A stretch of DNA of 64,000 bases. It comes from Mactra quadrangularis. Taxonomy: Eukaryota; Mollusca; Bivalvia; Venerida; Mactridae. The translations under genes and the position numbers were made by a program. The DNA lies in assembly GCA_025267735.1 (NCBI GenBank), contig CM046311.1, positions 30,237,399 through 30,301,398 of the forward strand. Direction: 5' to 3'. This document shows, piece after piece, positions 33,865 to 46,990 of this stretch; positions within the stretch are counted from its first letter, which is position 1, and each line of letters starts with the position of its first letter. The notes under the pieces were generated by a model. That model was given only the letters and a program-made list of their open reading frames with translations. It ran no database searches and was not told the origin of the DNA.

Positions 33865-36800
33865 CAGTGTATGAAATTAGGAATTTTGGACACAAGCCCT
33901 TCGGGCTTGACACCTTGCAACTTTCTCAAGCCCGGACTTAAATTAACAAGTCCGAATAACAGGATGATTTAACATACTCTAAAAGTATCTGAAATTGGGG
34001 AAATTGAGGAAGTTTAAGCAATGAGACAAAATCAATCAAAATACATGTTATTGTATCAATACAGCCTTTTATTATTTATAAATGTGACTAGAACAAAGCC
34101 ATGCCTGCTGCGTTTGTTCATTTTTGACAGTTTGTCTTGTCTTAACAGGACATCTATCATTTTGCACTTCTTGGCTGTTTTCTTACATGAAATTTGCTGA
34201 TGTGTGGCGAGAGTAACTATGCCAACCAGGAGTGCCAGAGCTCACACTTACTTCTTTTTTCTTTGCCTCAAAGAATTTGAATATATGTGTTAAAGTCTCA
34301 ATGGATAATATGGATAGCATATTTAACAGACCCATTTTTGAATTACACGCACCATGGCAATGACTTTGTAGTTACTGAAATCTTGTTTTACATGCATGTT
34401 GTTCAAAACTGACAGAATATTACTGATTTACTTCGTAACAAACTCACGATTATAGAAATTTTGAATGTATTTAATCAAAGACCCTGAAATTTTAGGGATG
34501 AGCCTGTGTTCCAAATTTACGGAGAAGTGACTTCTCCCTCCCAGTTATTTAGGGAGAAGTGCAGTGATGTGAAGGAAAAGTTGGGAGGATAGACAAGCGG
34601 GAAAAGCTCCATGAGACAATTGGAATGTATTGAACAGTATTCACAAACTTCTCAAATGCAAACTTTTCTAGAATTTCTATCCTTTAAGTACATGTAATTA
34701 CTATTACATTTAGTAAATAATATGTCTGCTGTAACTCACAAGTAGTGTGAGTATTAAATACTCCCTGGATGTTTGGTTACTAGGTTATTCACTGAACACA
34801 TCAACAAAATATAGACTCCCCGATGTACATGACAGTTTGTGACGTAATAAGTCAAGATTGCTACTCGAAATTATGACAATAAAAATGATTGAAGGAATTA
34901 CTTTTTACAAAATAAAGTACCAATTATACAGTTGTTAATGATGACAAAACAGTTTGTTTCGACGATTATTTTCGTGTGGAATTTTTCAATTTTGTAGATG
35001 ATTTAATAAGAGATTTGGAGGAGATATAGGGCTGCAACGGTTCACCGAACTACCGTGAAACTCGAACCGAAGGTGGGCGGTACGAGTGTACCGTACCGTG
35101 ACCTAAAAATCCGAGTGAACCGCGGTCTTCTTAAATATTGTCAAACACATATTCCTATTGGTCATTAAGAACGAATTTTAAATCAAATCTCATGTCAAGA
35201 CGACGACAAACACAATTTAACCAAATTAACACAAATTGAATAAATTAGTCGTGATAATCAGTACTTTAAGCCATTCGTATAAATGTGTAAATCATATTAA
35301 TTTTCTGTAGTAATCCTAAATTATTAACAAACAAACTGCCATGTACACCGGGTACATTAAAATTTTGTTTGATGACGAACATGTGTTTGTAATTTTCAAT
35401 TGAAACTGATGTAAACAATTTAATATATGTGTCCGCATTTTTCACAGTTTGTCGATATTTGATAGCCTCATAATACAATGTCATAATTGCTATGTCTCAT
35501 CGTGTAATCATCGACGCTTCTATAACTTAATTGTTACTTTAAATAATTTTAAAACAAGTGTGACCTAGTTTTTTAATTGTTGACTCTATGCGCTAAATTA
35601 TAGGCAGGTTTTGAAAAGATAAACAATCGACGATCGCAGGAAATAGAATTTTTAGACTAACGTAAAATTAACTATATGACTCCTATTACTTTATCATTTT
35701 ATTTTTAGAAAATTCAAACATTATTTTTTCCGTTCGTATTATTTTTTCCGTATTTTCTCAAAACAAAAACAAAAAACAAACTATTTTTCAACGAATTTTC
35801 GTATTTTACCGATGCAAGTGTAATAAAAATGTCGTTTGCTTATCGTGAAAGAAATAAAAGCGTTATGTTGTGTATTGATATTGATCGATTAAAACGCGTT
35901 GGTGTTTTTAAGACGTGCAATTGTACGATTAACGCTTACAATTTAAAATCGCGCTAATTTTCGGCACATACGCCGAAACTCCCAACAAGTGAATCTTATT
36001 AAATCCTACACAGAACTTTAAAACTCAACAAAAGTAATTGTCTAAACAAACTTCATTGTCGTCATTTTACAACCTAATTATGTCTTAATTAGTAATATTT
36101 TTCGTAAAAAAAAATCCCTATGGTAATATGGATATAGTCTAAATGTAATATGTTTTCGCGACCCATGCTATCGCATATTAAACTGAAACATTTTTTAAAT
36201 TTACATAAGTAATGTAAAAACTTATTAATTGTTTTTCCTAATATAAAACATGCTTCAGGAACCAACAAATTCAAACAAAAGGTCACTGTTTTCGGGCACA
36301 CAAAGTTGAAACAAATCTTCTAACAACTGACGTTTTTTTTGTCGATATTGACAATTGTAATGGTAAAATTATATGCATATTGCATAATTATTTATGTAAT
36401 TTATGAATTCAATTAAAAGATCTTATGATGCTATCATAGCTACACTGTATTTATCAAAACTATTGTGTTATTGTGATAATCATTGACAAACAGTTAAGAT
36501 AACTACACCTGCTAGTATGCATGACTTTATGAAAATGTTCAGTTTATTGTTTAATGAGTATTTCAAATAGGCAAAGAACAGACAAGATGTTTGTATAAAC
36601 TTGTTAGCAAATTAAAATACTGTTATGGTAACTAGTTGATATATTAAACACAATTATACAAAAGAATCTTTATTATAAATACAATTACCATATTGAACCT
36701 AGGTACGTATTGTGAACCTTAACTGCCGTACCTAGGTACGTACCGTACCGCGACTTTCGCCCATTGTTGTGACTTAATTTGCGATAAGCCCGATCGGGCT

Positions 36801-36878
36801 TACTAGACAGAAAATTGACGAGCCCGACTTAAAAAACACAAGCCACGGGCGTCGGGCTGCCGCTAATTTCGAACACTG
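33865..36878. mobile_element. hAT-like element (3.0 kb) with perfect 8-bp target duplication
   Basis: It starts CAGTGTATGAAATTAG and ends CTAATTTCGAACACTG (inverted). CTGAAAAG flanks both sides (33857-33864 and 36879-36886). AAGCCC/GGGCTT motifs are repeated near both ends, forming sub-terminal palindromes. No long transposase frame survives. A second hAT-style end (AGGGCTGCAACGGTTCACCG at about 35030) and GGTACG palindromes at 35080-35100 and 36700-36760 suggest a nested or composite structure. Confidence 0.82.
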
Positions 36879-37007
36879 CTGAAAAGTGCCATGAGCTTAT
36901 GTGCATTTCTTAAGTGACTGCGTTTCTCAAATCTCAAACCTGTATCCATTGTTTTCCTTTTATCTGAGGAACACTAATGCTTAGGAGGAATCTTAGTCCT
37001 ATACATA

Positions 37008-38708
37008 ATACCCTACGTAACTTTATTATCATTTGGACATTTTTCTGTCAGGTAGGGTCTTAATGGATTGCTTGAAAAACGCATAGCAAAATTTTAGTGT
37101 ACAGACATCGGTTCAGGTCTGAACGTTCTACTCATTTAAAATTCGAAAAATTTGCAATAAAACAATACACTAATGGAAAGATAAATGAAAAATACACATG
37201 ATAAAAGTATAGTTACTTCAAATTCTAACCTTAGTTAGACACAGTCAAATAATCCATTTAAAATCCTTTATTAACGAGTACTTTCCTTTTGTCACAATAA
37301 CCGTGCAATAATATCCAAGACAATCCGAATTTAAATTGGGTCACATCATTTGTAAGAATTGATTTTGAACGAATATATTAGGTACGGTATAAAAGCCAGT
37401 ATCCGGACCGTTCCGTGTATACTATTGACTGTTGGCAGTAAAAACGATTACTCTGGAGAGATTAAAATTCGTTTAAGCGAAGGGAAACTTTATTTACTGG
37501 CACTAATTCAGTTCAAAATGGAGGTGAGCGGCGACAACACTGGATAGCAGGAAAAGTAATTAGTGTTTTTGTAAGCGAAAAAACTGATTATTATCTTTTG
37601 CTTTATGGAAAGAATAAAAGTAAACTTTTAATCTATCGATTGGTGCTACTGGTATGCGAGCAGTAGCCGTAAACGAGTAGTACCCGTGATTTTGATTTTA
37701 CGCGTTTTATATGCTTTCCAGAAGAAACTTAGAGTCTGTGTGATATTTAATAAGACACAATTAAACTGTGTACAAAAAATTACAACAATCTGATAAGTAT
37801 GACGGAAGATATTTACTTTTATGTCAACAAACTTAAAAAATCTTGAAGACGTCGCGCGGGGGAATCCCGTCCATGTAAATGCGCATGCGCGTACGCTATT
37901 TTTAGATTTTCCATTTTATTTATAAATCAACGGGAATTAACTCGTATTGACAAAATATCTTCTGAATTAGTTCCCTTTACACAAAGGAGGGGCTCACAAC
38001 GGGGGAGTTAATGTCGTAAATTACTCGATTTAATTCACTATTTGCGATCGATTTCAAAGGCCGTAAAAGGCATTATTTTTGAATGCATGGTTTTTCTTCG
38101 ATTGTTATTTTATTTTTTTCATTTTTTTATAAAACGATGCCGAAGGAGTTCCTCCATTTATTTAAGTAAGTTTTAACATATATTGAGATATTTTATTTAA
38201 AGAAAACGACGATTAAAAAGTGTGATTATATCAACTTAGCCGTCGTTTACGGAATATCTGCTTGACGTCACGTAACCTATTTACAGCAGTTTTCGCGTGA
38301 GACCGTGTCCGTGTTTTATCGTATTTCTTAAATAATAATCGACGAATCTGCATAAAACTTTGCAAAAATGCTCATTATAGTATGATTATCAAAATATGAC
38401 AGCATAAAATTTAATATGTTTAACTTAACGAAAGTTTACGTACTCCAAACAGAAAATCACGGCTACTACTAGCCTAACCATGAATATTCTCATCTTTAGG
38501 TGACCCCCTTTGAGCCCCTCGTAATAACATCATAGATGACGTCATGACACAATTTTTAGACGGACCGATTCGTTTTGAACATACCAGTAATTTGACCCAC
38601 ATTCATTTACTTTTTGAAATAAATATTTTGCAATGCGTTTTTGAAGCAATCCGTTAAGACCCTACATAACAGAAGAAAGTCCGTATGATAAAAAGTTGTG
38701 TAGGGTCT
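37008..38708. mobile_element. 1.7-kb transposon-like element with TIRs of about 90 bp and promoter-like interior
   Basis: The left end (ATACCCTACGTAACTTT, GTAGGGTCTTAATGGATTGC, AAAAACGCAT) is mirrored at the right (ATGCGTTTTTGAAGC, AATCCGTTAAGACCCTAC, AGGGTCT) over about 90 bp. TA flanks both (37006-37007 and 38709-38710). The inside is richer in CpG than its surroundings. It holds a TATAAAA (37388-37394) and an ATGGAG directly followed by a GTGAGC donor (37518-37529). No transposase frame was recognised; the superfamily is not assigned. Confidence 0.65.
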
Positions 38709-38710
38709 TA

Positions 38711-39835
38711 TATTTAGGACTAGAGGAATCTCTGAATAACTAATTAGGGAATCATTTTGAATCCCTGATTAAAAGAGCAAGTGTCGAACCCTGCATGTCT
38801 CTTTCAGTCTTTGATAGGACCTCGATAATGTAGAGTATTGTTGAACTTGCTTCAATTATATTATATATACATACATTACTAACTCCTAGACATCACTTAC
38901 CGCCCCGGACAGATCATTGACTGCAGTTATATCTGACAATCTTTTGCTTAACGCATCTAGGAAGTTCATGTCTAATATCCAAAAGGTGTATGAAATTATG
39001 AAACCTTTGAAACCCAGGTTGGGTAGACTAGGAATACAGAACTTTAGTAATCTTAGCCTTGGAGTCTAGACTCTCGGCCTAACCAATAGCCACTGTCTTA
39101 TCAGGCTGAGGCCTCAGGGTAAAGACATGACTTTAAGAAGTTTCAAGAAACAACCATAGGACAACTTACTTCCATCTCAAAAAGTTACAAACATGAATGA
39201 GTTATGGTGTGTTTAGATCATTCATGCAAAAGTTAATCACTTGAAAAAAAACCAGACACTGTCTAAAAATTGTGGACCGAAACAGCCATGGTCCGAAAAG
39301 AGCTGGTGGATTCTTAAAAGGGACGAATGCGTGTGTTAAACTACTCGCAAGTCACAAACTAAAATTTTGTCATTTTATGGTCCTATACAATAAGTTGCAA
39401 TATTACGAAACTAACTCAGCGTCTTTTCAGTTTTACAAGGTCTTCGCTGCAAGAAATTCCAGAGAGTTTGATTTTAAGAAAAAAAATCGATGTTTGTCAA
39501 CCGCCGATGAAAAACGCTAAAATTGGATAAAAATTGGGCGCAAACATAAGTGACAGTCACTGAACATTGAAGAATATGCTTTGTAGGATTGTGTAAAAGC
39601 ACTTTTTGTGAAGTACACCATTCACCTACCAATAAATTAGTAGTAAATATATCTGTTTTCTCCCACGCCGTAGCTTGTCAAAATGGCGACCAATGACGTC
39701 ATGCAATAATTGTTTATTACACGAACAGGTAAGAGAAATGCGTATCGCAGTGTCACCACGACAAGAAGAGTTATCTTCCTTACATGAGTATAAATGAATG
39801 TCCAATGCCATCTATAACTAACTGAGTGTGATTGA
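38711..39835. other. Non-coding DNA
   Basis: No supported gene. The plus frame at 39272-39520 has no recognisable features and is taken as chance. Confidence 0.4.
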
Positions 39836-39924
39836 TCAGGGACGGTTCCAGGATGTTTTTCTAGGGGGGTTCGTTCTTTTTCTAGGGGTCCAAACTTTCG
39901 AACCACAACCACATTATACACGTT

Positions 39925-42840
39925 AAAAATACAAATTTATTTACTGTCGGTTTGTACATACAATAATAAACATAAGCTATGTATAGCTTTTGACCGACTA
40001 ACACAGAGGAATATTACATATTAATACACTTACATGAACTAAACATAAGCTACTAACTAACTAACACAGAGAAAATTACATATTATAAAAACATATATAT
40101 ATATAACAAACACAATTAAAAGGATTTTAAGACAAATACCATTTAAATCTTAGATAATCACTAGTTAAAAGTACACATATATATTCCTTTAAGTTAAATT
40201 TTTAAGCCTAGTTATATTCTTATCATAATTTAAAATATATAAATTATTGATTAAATATATCACAGTTTTTAATTTATTAAATAGATGTAAGTTTAATAGT
40301 TTAAAAATTTACAGAAAAAATAAATATAAGTATCTTACTTTAAAAATTGATAAAATATAACTTGTTAATCACAGTGAGCTACTCAAATGCAAAGAAGACA
40401 ATTATGTTGTTGTTTTATTTGTGCATAAAATTGAACAACAAAAAAAATAATAGAATAGTTGACAATAATAAATAACAATGAAAATGAAGGGACAGACTAT
40501 CTGTCAGATTTAAATTAATGTCTTACAAAGCAAGTAAAATAATAAGTAAATTATTGAGTATTTAAGCAAAGTTTTAGAATAATATTTCATGTAAAGTATC
40601 AAAGCTACAAGTATCTGTAAACATATATAATATAAGCTAGCTTCTAAAGCAATGAATAAATAATTAATCTCAAAACATGCTATAACTATGGCACCATCAT
40701 TTAATAGTAGCTATGTACAAAAAGAACAAGAACAGCTATCTCCATCAAATGCATCAACTAAACTTTTAAATTGGCTAAAGTTTGCTTCACTTCTAAAGTG
40801 TTGTGGTAATGACGATACCTAAAAGAATAACGATTCTGTTTAAAAACAACAATATCATGTAAGTAAGAGGGGCCTTGTTTGTAGAGTATTTTATGGGTTT
40901 GTAAAGCCATTTGCCTCAAGCGTCTTAGTTTCAAAGTTGGCATTTTAGATTTTTGCAACAGGGTATCATAATCTGAAATATAGTCATCATAAATGAATCT
41001 AAGAGCACGTTCTTGTAACTTTTCTAATTTTTTAGTCACATATAGTGTACTTTTCACCACAGAAATGCCAGGTTAATGGGCAGTAATTAAAATTTGACAT
41101 AATAAAAGAGTGATAAATATTTAACTTGCCCAGTTTACATAAATTATTTCCAATACGCTTCAGAACATTTAATTGTCGGGATGCTTTTTTACATATATTT
41201 GAAACATGAGAATGAAAATTCAATTTGAAATCGATAGTGACACCTAGAAGTTTAATTTCTTCTTCACAAGGAATGCTGTTATTTTCAATGTTAAAATGAA
41301 GGTCTAATTTTTGGGTTTTGGAACCAACGGCAATGGACTGAAACTTACTTGGGTTAGCTTGCATATGATTATTAGAGAACCACTGTATAAGAGAATGACT
41401 GTCTGTCTCTAGATTTGCTTTAACTGTCTCAATATCATGATGAGCAGCTGACAGAGTATTACCGTCTGCATAGTTATATAATTCACAATTGGAAATAAAA
41501 TGGAAAATATCATTTAGAAATATATTAAAAAGTATCGGCCCGAGTATGGATCCCTGTGGAACACCCTTGTAAATTTCTTTAAAACTGCTGCCAAAAGAGC
41601 TTAATTTTACATTTTGTTTTCTGTTGGTTAAGTAGCTCTCAATTAAAGCCAAAGCACCCTCGGAAACGCCATAATATTTTAATTTTAGAAGCAACAGTTT
41701 GTGAGGCAGACAATCAAAAGCCTTAGATAAGTCCATAAGTATAGATGCCACATATTTATTTTCATCTAAGGATCTTTTCCAATCTTCTATTATTTTAAGT
41801 AAGGTGCTTTGACATCCATAATTAGGTCGAAAGGCAGATAAAAATGTATTAAAATGACAGGAGAAGAAATCTGAGAGTTGTGAGTGTATAGCTCTCTCAA
41901 ACAGTTTTGAGAGAGTTGGTAATATGCTCACTGGGCGATAATTACCTTTATCCAGGGTACTATTTTTCTTGTGAATAGGAACTACTTGTGCCACCTTCAG
42001 ATTGTCTGGGAACACTGACTGTAAAAAACTTTGGTTAATGATATTAGTCAAAGGGGCAACAATAGATGGTTTGGCTAATTTTATCAATTTAGATGAAATT
42101 CCATCGGCTCCAGTGGCCTTTTTACAACTCAATTTATTTATTTCCTTACTAACAAAATTAAAATCAACAGGATAAAAATACAAGTCAGGGACATCTGCCT
42201 TATTTTGTTCTATTTTTACTAGACTGGGATGATTCTCATCAATATGGATAGAGTGATTTCCAATGTCTTTAGCAACGTTTACAAAATAGTCATTAAAAAT
42301 TTCACATACCTCTGATTGGTCATTAATTAATGAATCGTTTTCACATAATATTGTGTCTTTGTGAATAAAACTTCCTTTGTTTGTCAGAAAAGGTTTTACA
42401 GTGGGCCAAATTTAAATGACTTGTTTTTACATCCTCCGGCACATCTGTCCAAGAAATACTTGTTCATACATTTTCTTTTGAGAGATGTTACATAATTACG
42501 TTGCTTTCTAAAGTTTTCCCAGTTTTTTGAATTTTTATTTTTATTATACTTATTTTGCATCATTCTCTTTTTGTAAATTGCGCTTTTCAAATTAGTATTC
42601 ATGTAAGGTACAGGTTTGTTTATAATCTTCTTTTTTTACTGGAGCAAACTTATCAACTACATCAGATAAAGTTTTACTAAAATGGTCATACATAAAATTC
42701 ACATCATCTGTATTTTCATGTAAATCATTAAATTTATTACATAATTCAATATTAAAATCAACAGTGTTAAAATTTTTAAAACTTCTATAATTAGTCCATC
42801 TACGTTTTGCAGAATAATGCCATATATCAATAATTAAAAC
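39925..42840 (-). mobile_element. 5'-truncated jockey/CR1-type non-LTR retrotransposon
   Basis: A reverse-transcriptase polyprotein remnant (42843 to 40758, minus strand) is followed by an AT-rich 3' part down to about 39925. The endonuclease is absent except for a linker-like start, as is common after incomplete target-primed reverse transcription. It is inserted in another dispersed repeat (39838-42990). Confidence 0.75.
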
Positions 42841-42843
42841 CAC
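40758..42843 (-). pseudogene. Reverse transcriptase remnant of the non-LTR element
   Basis: The frame is broken into at least four pieces: 42843-42592, 42602-42396, 42183-41032 and 41060-40758, with frameshifts near 42597 and 41045 and stops between 42396 and 42183. The largest piece (383 aa) shows the RT core of jockey/CR1-like elements: SCKKATGADGI, IHKKNSTLDKGNYRPVSILP, LMDLSKAFDCLPH and KGVPQGSILGPILF. The catalytic box reads YADG and not YADD, with the changed codon at 41461-41463. The second catalytic Asp is thus lost, so the enzyme is dead. The last piece (KLEKLQERALRFIYDD) is the usual C-terminal extension. Confidence 0.88.
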
Positions 42844-43485
42844 ATAGTATACATAACCATTAAATATATGTTAAGCACCGAAAAAATAGCTTCATACTAC
42901 TTAAATATGACTTACACTCAGAAAATACACTAATGGACAGGTTCATTTTGGAAATTCTGGAGGGGGTCTGGACCCCTCTCACCCCCGCCACGGCTGGCTA
43001 CCTGCCTATGCATTTGTTTTTAAATTTTACCCATTTTTGTGACATCTAAAGTATATCTTTAGATGCATGCACATGTATAACAATAACAACTGTCCAGAAT
43101 ATCATTACTCTCTCTTCAAAGTTACTATGGGAGGGCTGTATATAGTGTATATACATATGTAGTATGCATGTATTACATATAAATTGAGTGCTATATACAG
43201 TGTATATTCAGCAACTCAATATATCAGTTGGAAAAGCATCTGACTGTGTGAAGCCAATAAGCAAATGCTGGGTTAGTCAAATGAATCTCTGTATGTCACT
43301 TTAATTATTATGGCAACATTTGAGAGGACAATTGATAATACGAAGAGCATTCTATATATAGAAGGTGAAGATATCCCGTTTGTGTACAGAATGATAGACA
43401 GTGTTAAAGAGATTGAGTGCATAGGGGGATCCTGTGGGTGGTCAGGGGGGTCCAAACCCCATGAAATTTTCAAAATGAACCTGTC

Positions 43486-43851
43486 CCAATCTCCATAACC
43501 AGATATCCTGTAGAGCATTGTAGTACAGGATCTCTACTGCCTCCGTGGAAGGTCACGTCGAGATGAACTTTGTGTCGACCAATCAATGCGTAGCTTTCAT
43601 CTAGACAAAACACTAATAATAACATTTTGAATTCGTAATTTCTATTTTTAGACCAAGGTTTGCAAGCTAATTTAACAGCGGTATAATTCACAGACGTAGA
43701 CGATGTAATAAAGTTACGTATCATAAAAATTTTGTCATAAATATTATGAAGAGAAAAGGTCCCCTGAACGTGACCTTCGTTTGGAAAAAGCCAGATCCAA
43801 ATTAGCGAGTAGGCCAGCGGAAAATTTTAGATCTGATTTTAATCAAATTGG
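43486..43851. mobile_element. Non-autonomous TIR element (366 bp), copy 2, 8-bp target duplication
   Basis: Starts CCAATCTCCATAACC and ends AATCAAATTGG. AACCTGTC flanks both sides (43478-43485 and 43852-43859). Homologous to 25698-26078 over its full length, with small deletions. It sits inside the dispersed repeat that also occurs at 42900-42990 and 44365-44600. Confidence 0.8.
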
Positions 43852-44364
43852 AACCTGTCCATGATCATATTTTTTTAATGTCAGCCAGTTTTAAGTAGCA
43901 AAAAGCAATTTTCTCTTGCACGGAAAGTTTGGACCCACCTAGAAAAAAATCCTTTATATGCCCCCTGGGGTGAAGGGACAGGGGTCATAGCCATAGATAG
44001 GTTAATAAAATTCTTAGTCTATAAATACAGACTTCATATTTCACTTCTGTTCATCGACTATATCTACAATTACATGATTCAAGTTTAAAGCAGACCTGAG
44101 AGGGTGGTATGGGTTGATTTAAACTGGAGTGAGCCTGAAATCAAATAGATAGGTTCTAGAAAACCAATGCATAGCTATCTAAACACCTATATATTTCTTT
44201 ACTAAGATGACAGAAAATCTGTTCCTTAATGCGTGGCTTTTACTTCCAACACCAGTCTATGTAGATTTTGTTGACAAAGAAGTAAAAATAGCCACCATAC
44301 AATAGCCATCATACACTGTTGACAGCAAATTTTATAACCAATAAACATCATTTAATTTATATCC

Positions 44365-44600
44365 ATGGGCGGATCCAGCAGGGGGGGTCAGGGGGGTCCG
44401 GACTCCCCTAGAATTAGGAAAATGTACATGTCCATTAGTGTATTTCTTGCTTGTAAGTCAGTTTTAAGTAGTATGAAGCAATTTTTCTCTGTGCTTAACA
44501 TATATTTAATGGTTATGTAGTTTTTATTATCAATATGTTGCATTTTTTCTGCAAAATGTGTATAATGTGGTTGTGGATCCACCCCTGATATCAGATAATG
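44365..44600 (+). repeat. Intact copy of the dispersed repeat split at 39838-42990
   Basis: It contains GGGGGGGTCAGGGGGGTCC, CATTAGTGTATTTC, AACATATATTTAATGGTTATG and GTGTATAATGTGGTTGTGG in one run. These are the segments separated by the retrotransposon in the other copy. Confidence 0.65.
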
Positions 44601-44618
44601 ATGGTACAAAAAAATATA

Positions 44619-44990
44619 CACAGCCCTCCAAAAGTTTCTTCACATATTCACAATTTATATTGTACCAAATAGAATTTCAAAAAGTTGTAAAAGCAGTTCA
44701 CTGTTAAATGATTTTCAATTGTGCTTTCTCTAATCAGAACATTAGTCTCATGGATATGAAATAAAAATATCTCGTACTTGATAATGGTTCATGAAGATAC
44801 ATTGACCATAGTTTTAGAGGCTGATAGATACTTAGGCTGCAACTCAAAAAATAAAATGTACCAATAGAAAGTCCATTTCTGTAGCATGAATAATGGATGA
44901 AACCAGCAATGATATAATACTTCAAATTTGAACTTAGAAATAATAGCTATTTAATTGATTGTGCTGTGAAGAAACTTTAGGAGGGCAGTG
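44619..44990. mobile_element. Tc1/mariner-like MITE (372 bp)
   Basis: Left end CACAGCCCTCCAAAAGTTTC and right end GAAACTTTAGGAGGGCAGTG are inverted matches. TA lies at 44617-44618 and 44991-44992. Same TIR family as 3207-3455 and 16194-16376. Confidence 0.65.
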
Positions 44991-44994
44991 TACA

Positions 44995-46290
44995 GAACAT
45001 TTCTATTTATCAAAAAGTCTACTAAGCCATCCAGATAAGGAGTACTGTTCAAATAAATACCGCAACTCAACTTTTACATGCCTCTTAACAAACTACTAGT
45101 TAAAATTTGAATAAAAAAACAAAGAAACAAATTGTAAATTGCACACATGTCATTCTTTTGTCTTCGATTAAATGTAGGAATACATTTAAGCATGATTAAG
45201 AAAAAACAAACCATAGAATTCCATTCATTTGCCTTTAATAGTTTTTATATAACACTTTTATACAGAGAAAGATTTAATACAACCTTATCATAAAATGATT
45301 ACAAATTTTATTGATTATACATGTACATCAAAGTCACAATTACACATGACAAATATCAGTGCTTTGCCGAGGATATAAGTGTGCGGTCTGTGGGGTCCAA
45401 TAATTTCACAAGTCAAAATTGTTTGAAACATTAAAAAATGTCAGGGTCAAGCGAGAGCCCAGAAAACTCACCAAGGAAGTCCTTGTGACAGACATGTCTT
45501 ATAGAAGCAAATGTAAGAAGTAATCAAAATAATTTTACAGAATATTAAGTGATGACTTAATCTTGGACTCATTTCAATTAGCTGTTGAACTAAACTGAAC
45601 TCCCCAACACCACTTATGAATTTGATTTCACATACCGTCACAAATACACATCCTTAGCAAAACAATGAACAGGTATACATGTAACAACACTTTCTTGTGC
45701 AGTATCTGTTTTCATAAATAAATGAAATTAAATATTTGAAACTAAAACTTAGACATAATAAATTCTCATTTATGCTATTGATAATAGAAAAAAAAACAGA
45801 ACACAAACTGATATTTTTTTAAATGATATAATCAAACTTACAAAACCAATAAAAGTATGATCATGTACAAAGGGCTATAGCCTAAATAGTATCGTACAGT
45901 GATTAGGGATAAAGACTCCCCACTATTGTCCAGGGGCCAATTAGGTTCCTAAATGGCAGTTTTGGGGACCAGTCAGTTAGGATTCAAACCATACTGTGAA
46001 TTATTCAAGTGTTTTGAATATCTAATACTGAAATCCTCTGTATTGTACATATCCAGTCTCAAAGTCAAAGCTTTGATATTTAATAACAAAGAGATCTCAA
46101 AGTTCTGCTTAATCAGTTCTCAGTATCAACAAAAACACCACTAACCACCGGGGCCAGTCAAATGTTATTCTACTATACTTACATAGAACTGGAAATTTGT
46201 ATCCCTGGTGAAACAGGTTAATCTTATTAAAATCCAATGCAATATGTCGGACTACTTCAATAAAAGGGTAACAAACCAACAAGCGAAGTA
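44995..46290. other. Non-coding AT-rich DNA
   Basis: No gene, RNA or structured repeat recognised. Confidence 0.4.
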
Positions 46291-46294
46291 TTGC

Positions 46295-46990
46295 ATATTA
46301 TAACAAGAGGGTCCCGAGGACACTGGAACACTCATCTGAGATCTTGCTTCTAAGAGCATTTGACACAAGATATCTGTAATACCTTCATATTCAAGTGTAT
46401 GAAAACTGACTGCTAGGGCTGGCCAATTAAGATCAAAGGGACATAATTTAAACAATCATTGTAGAGGACCTTAAGGTGATGCCACATGCCAAATATGAAA
46501 ACTCTTGCCCAAACAGTTTTAGAGAAGATTATTTAGCATTTATTTATATAATCTATGTGAAACTATAACTTTTTGGTGGGGCCAATTTAGGCAGTAAGGG
46601 CATAATTTGAACAATCTTTCAAGAGGATCTTAAGAAACAGATTTTTTTACATTTCCTTATTTAAATCTGTTAAACCCTAAGGTGGGGTCCAAACCTTAAG
46701 AGCATAATTTGTACAATCTTTGTTATGACATTCAGAAGATACCGCAAGCCATATTTGGCCTCACAGTCTTTTACAAGTATATTTTTTATGAAATTGTTGA
46801 CAACAGACGAACACATGCCAGATTAGTGGGGTCGATAAATGTTATTTTTCACGACAATCTTTCACTTAGTGATACAAGCACCAAATTTGGTACAATTGTT
46901 GTACATAGTGTGTAGTTTACAAAAAGCACGATTTCCACCTCGAAATTCAAGATGGCCGCCATTTTTTCAAGATGGCCGCCGATGATAGGG
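46295..46990 (+). repeat. Bivalve-type dispersed repeat
   Basis: It starts AACAAGAGGGTCCCGAGGAC and runs through decayed internal duplications (CATAATTTGAACAATCTT recurring about every 100-120 bp). It reaches TTCACTTAGTGATACAAGCA, CCAAATTTGGTAC and AAGCACGATTTCCAC. The last segment has an inverted partner at 50195-50345. Confidence 0.6.

Larger units (their letters stand above)
39838..42990 (-). repeat. Dispersed repeat split by a retrotransposon
   Basis: The left part (39838 to about 39923, ACCACAACCACATTATACAC) and right part (from about 42838, ACATAACCATTAAATATATG, then ACTAATGGACAGGTTCATTTT) match consecutive pieces of an intact inverted copy at about 44365-44600. The gap is filled by the non-LTR element. 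Confidence 0.65.

Noticed and set aside
37388..37547. Promoter and first exon of a host gene on the plus strand
   Set aside because: It lies inside a TIR element and no downstream plus-strand exon of any gene was found in the window; kept only as a finding about the element.
39272..39520. 82-codon plus-strand frame
   Set aside because: No family resemblance, and it sits among repeats.
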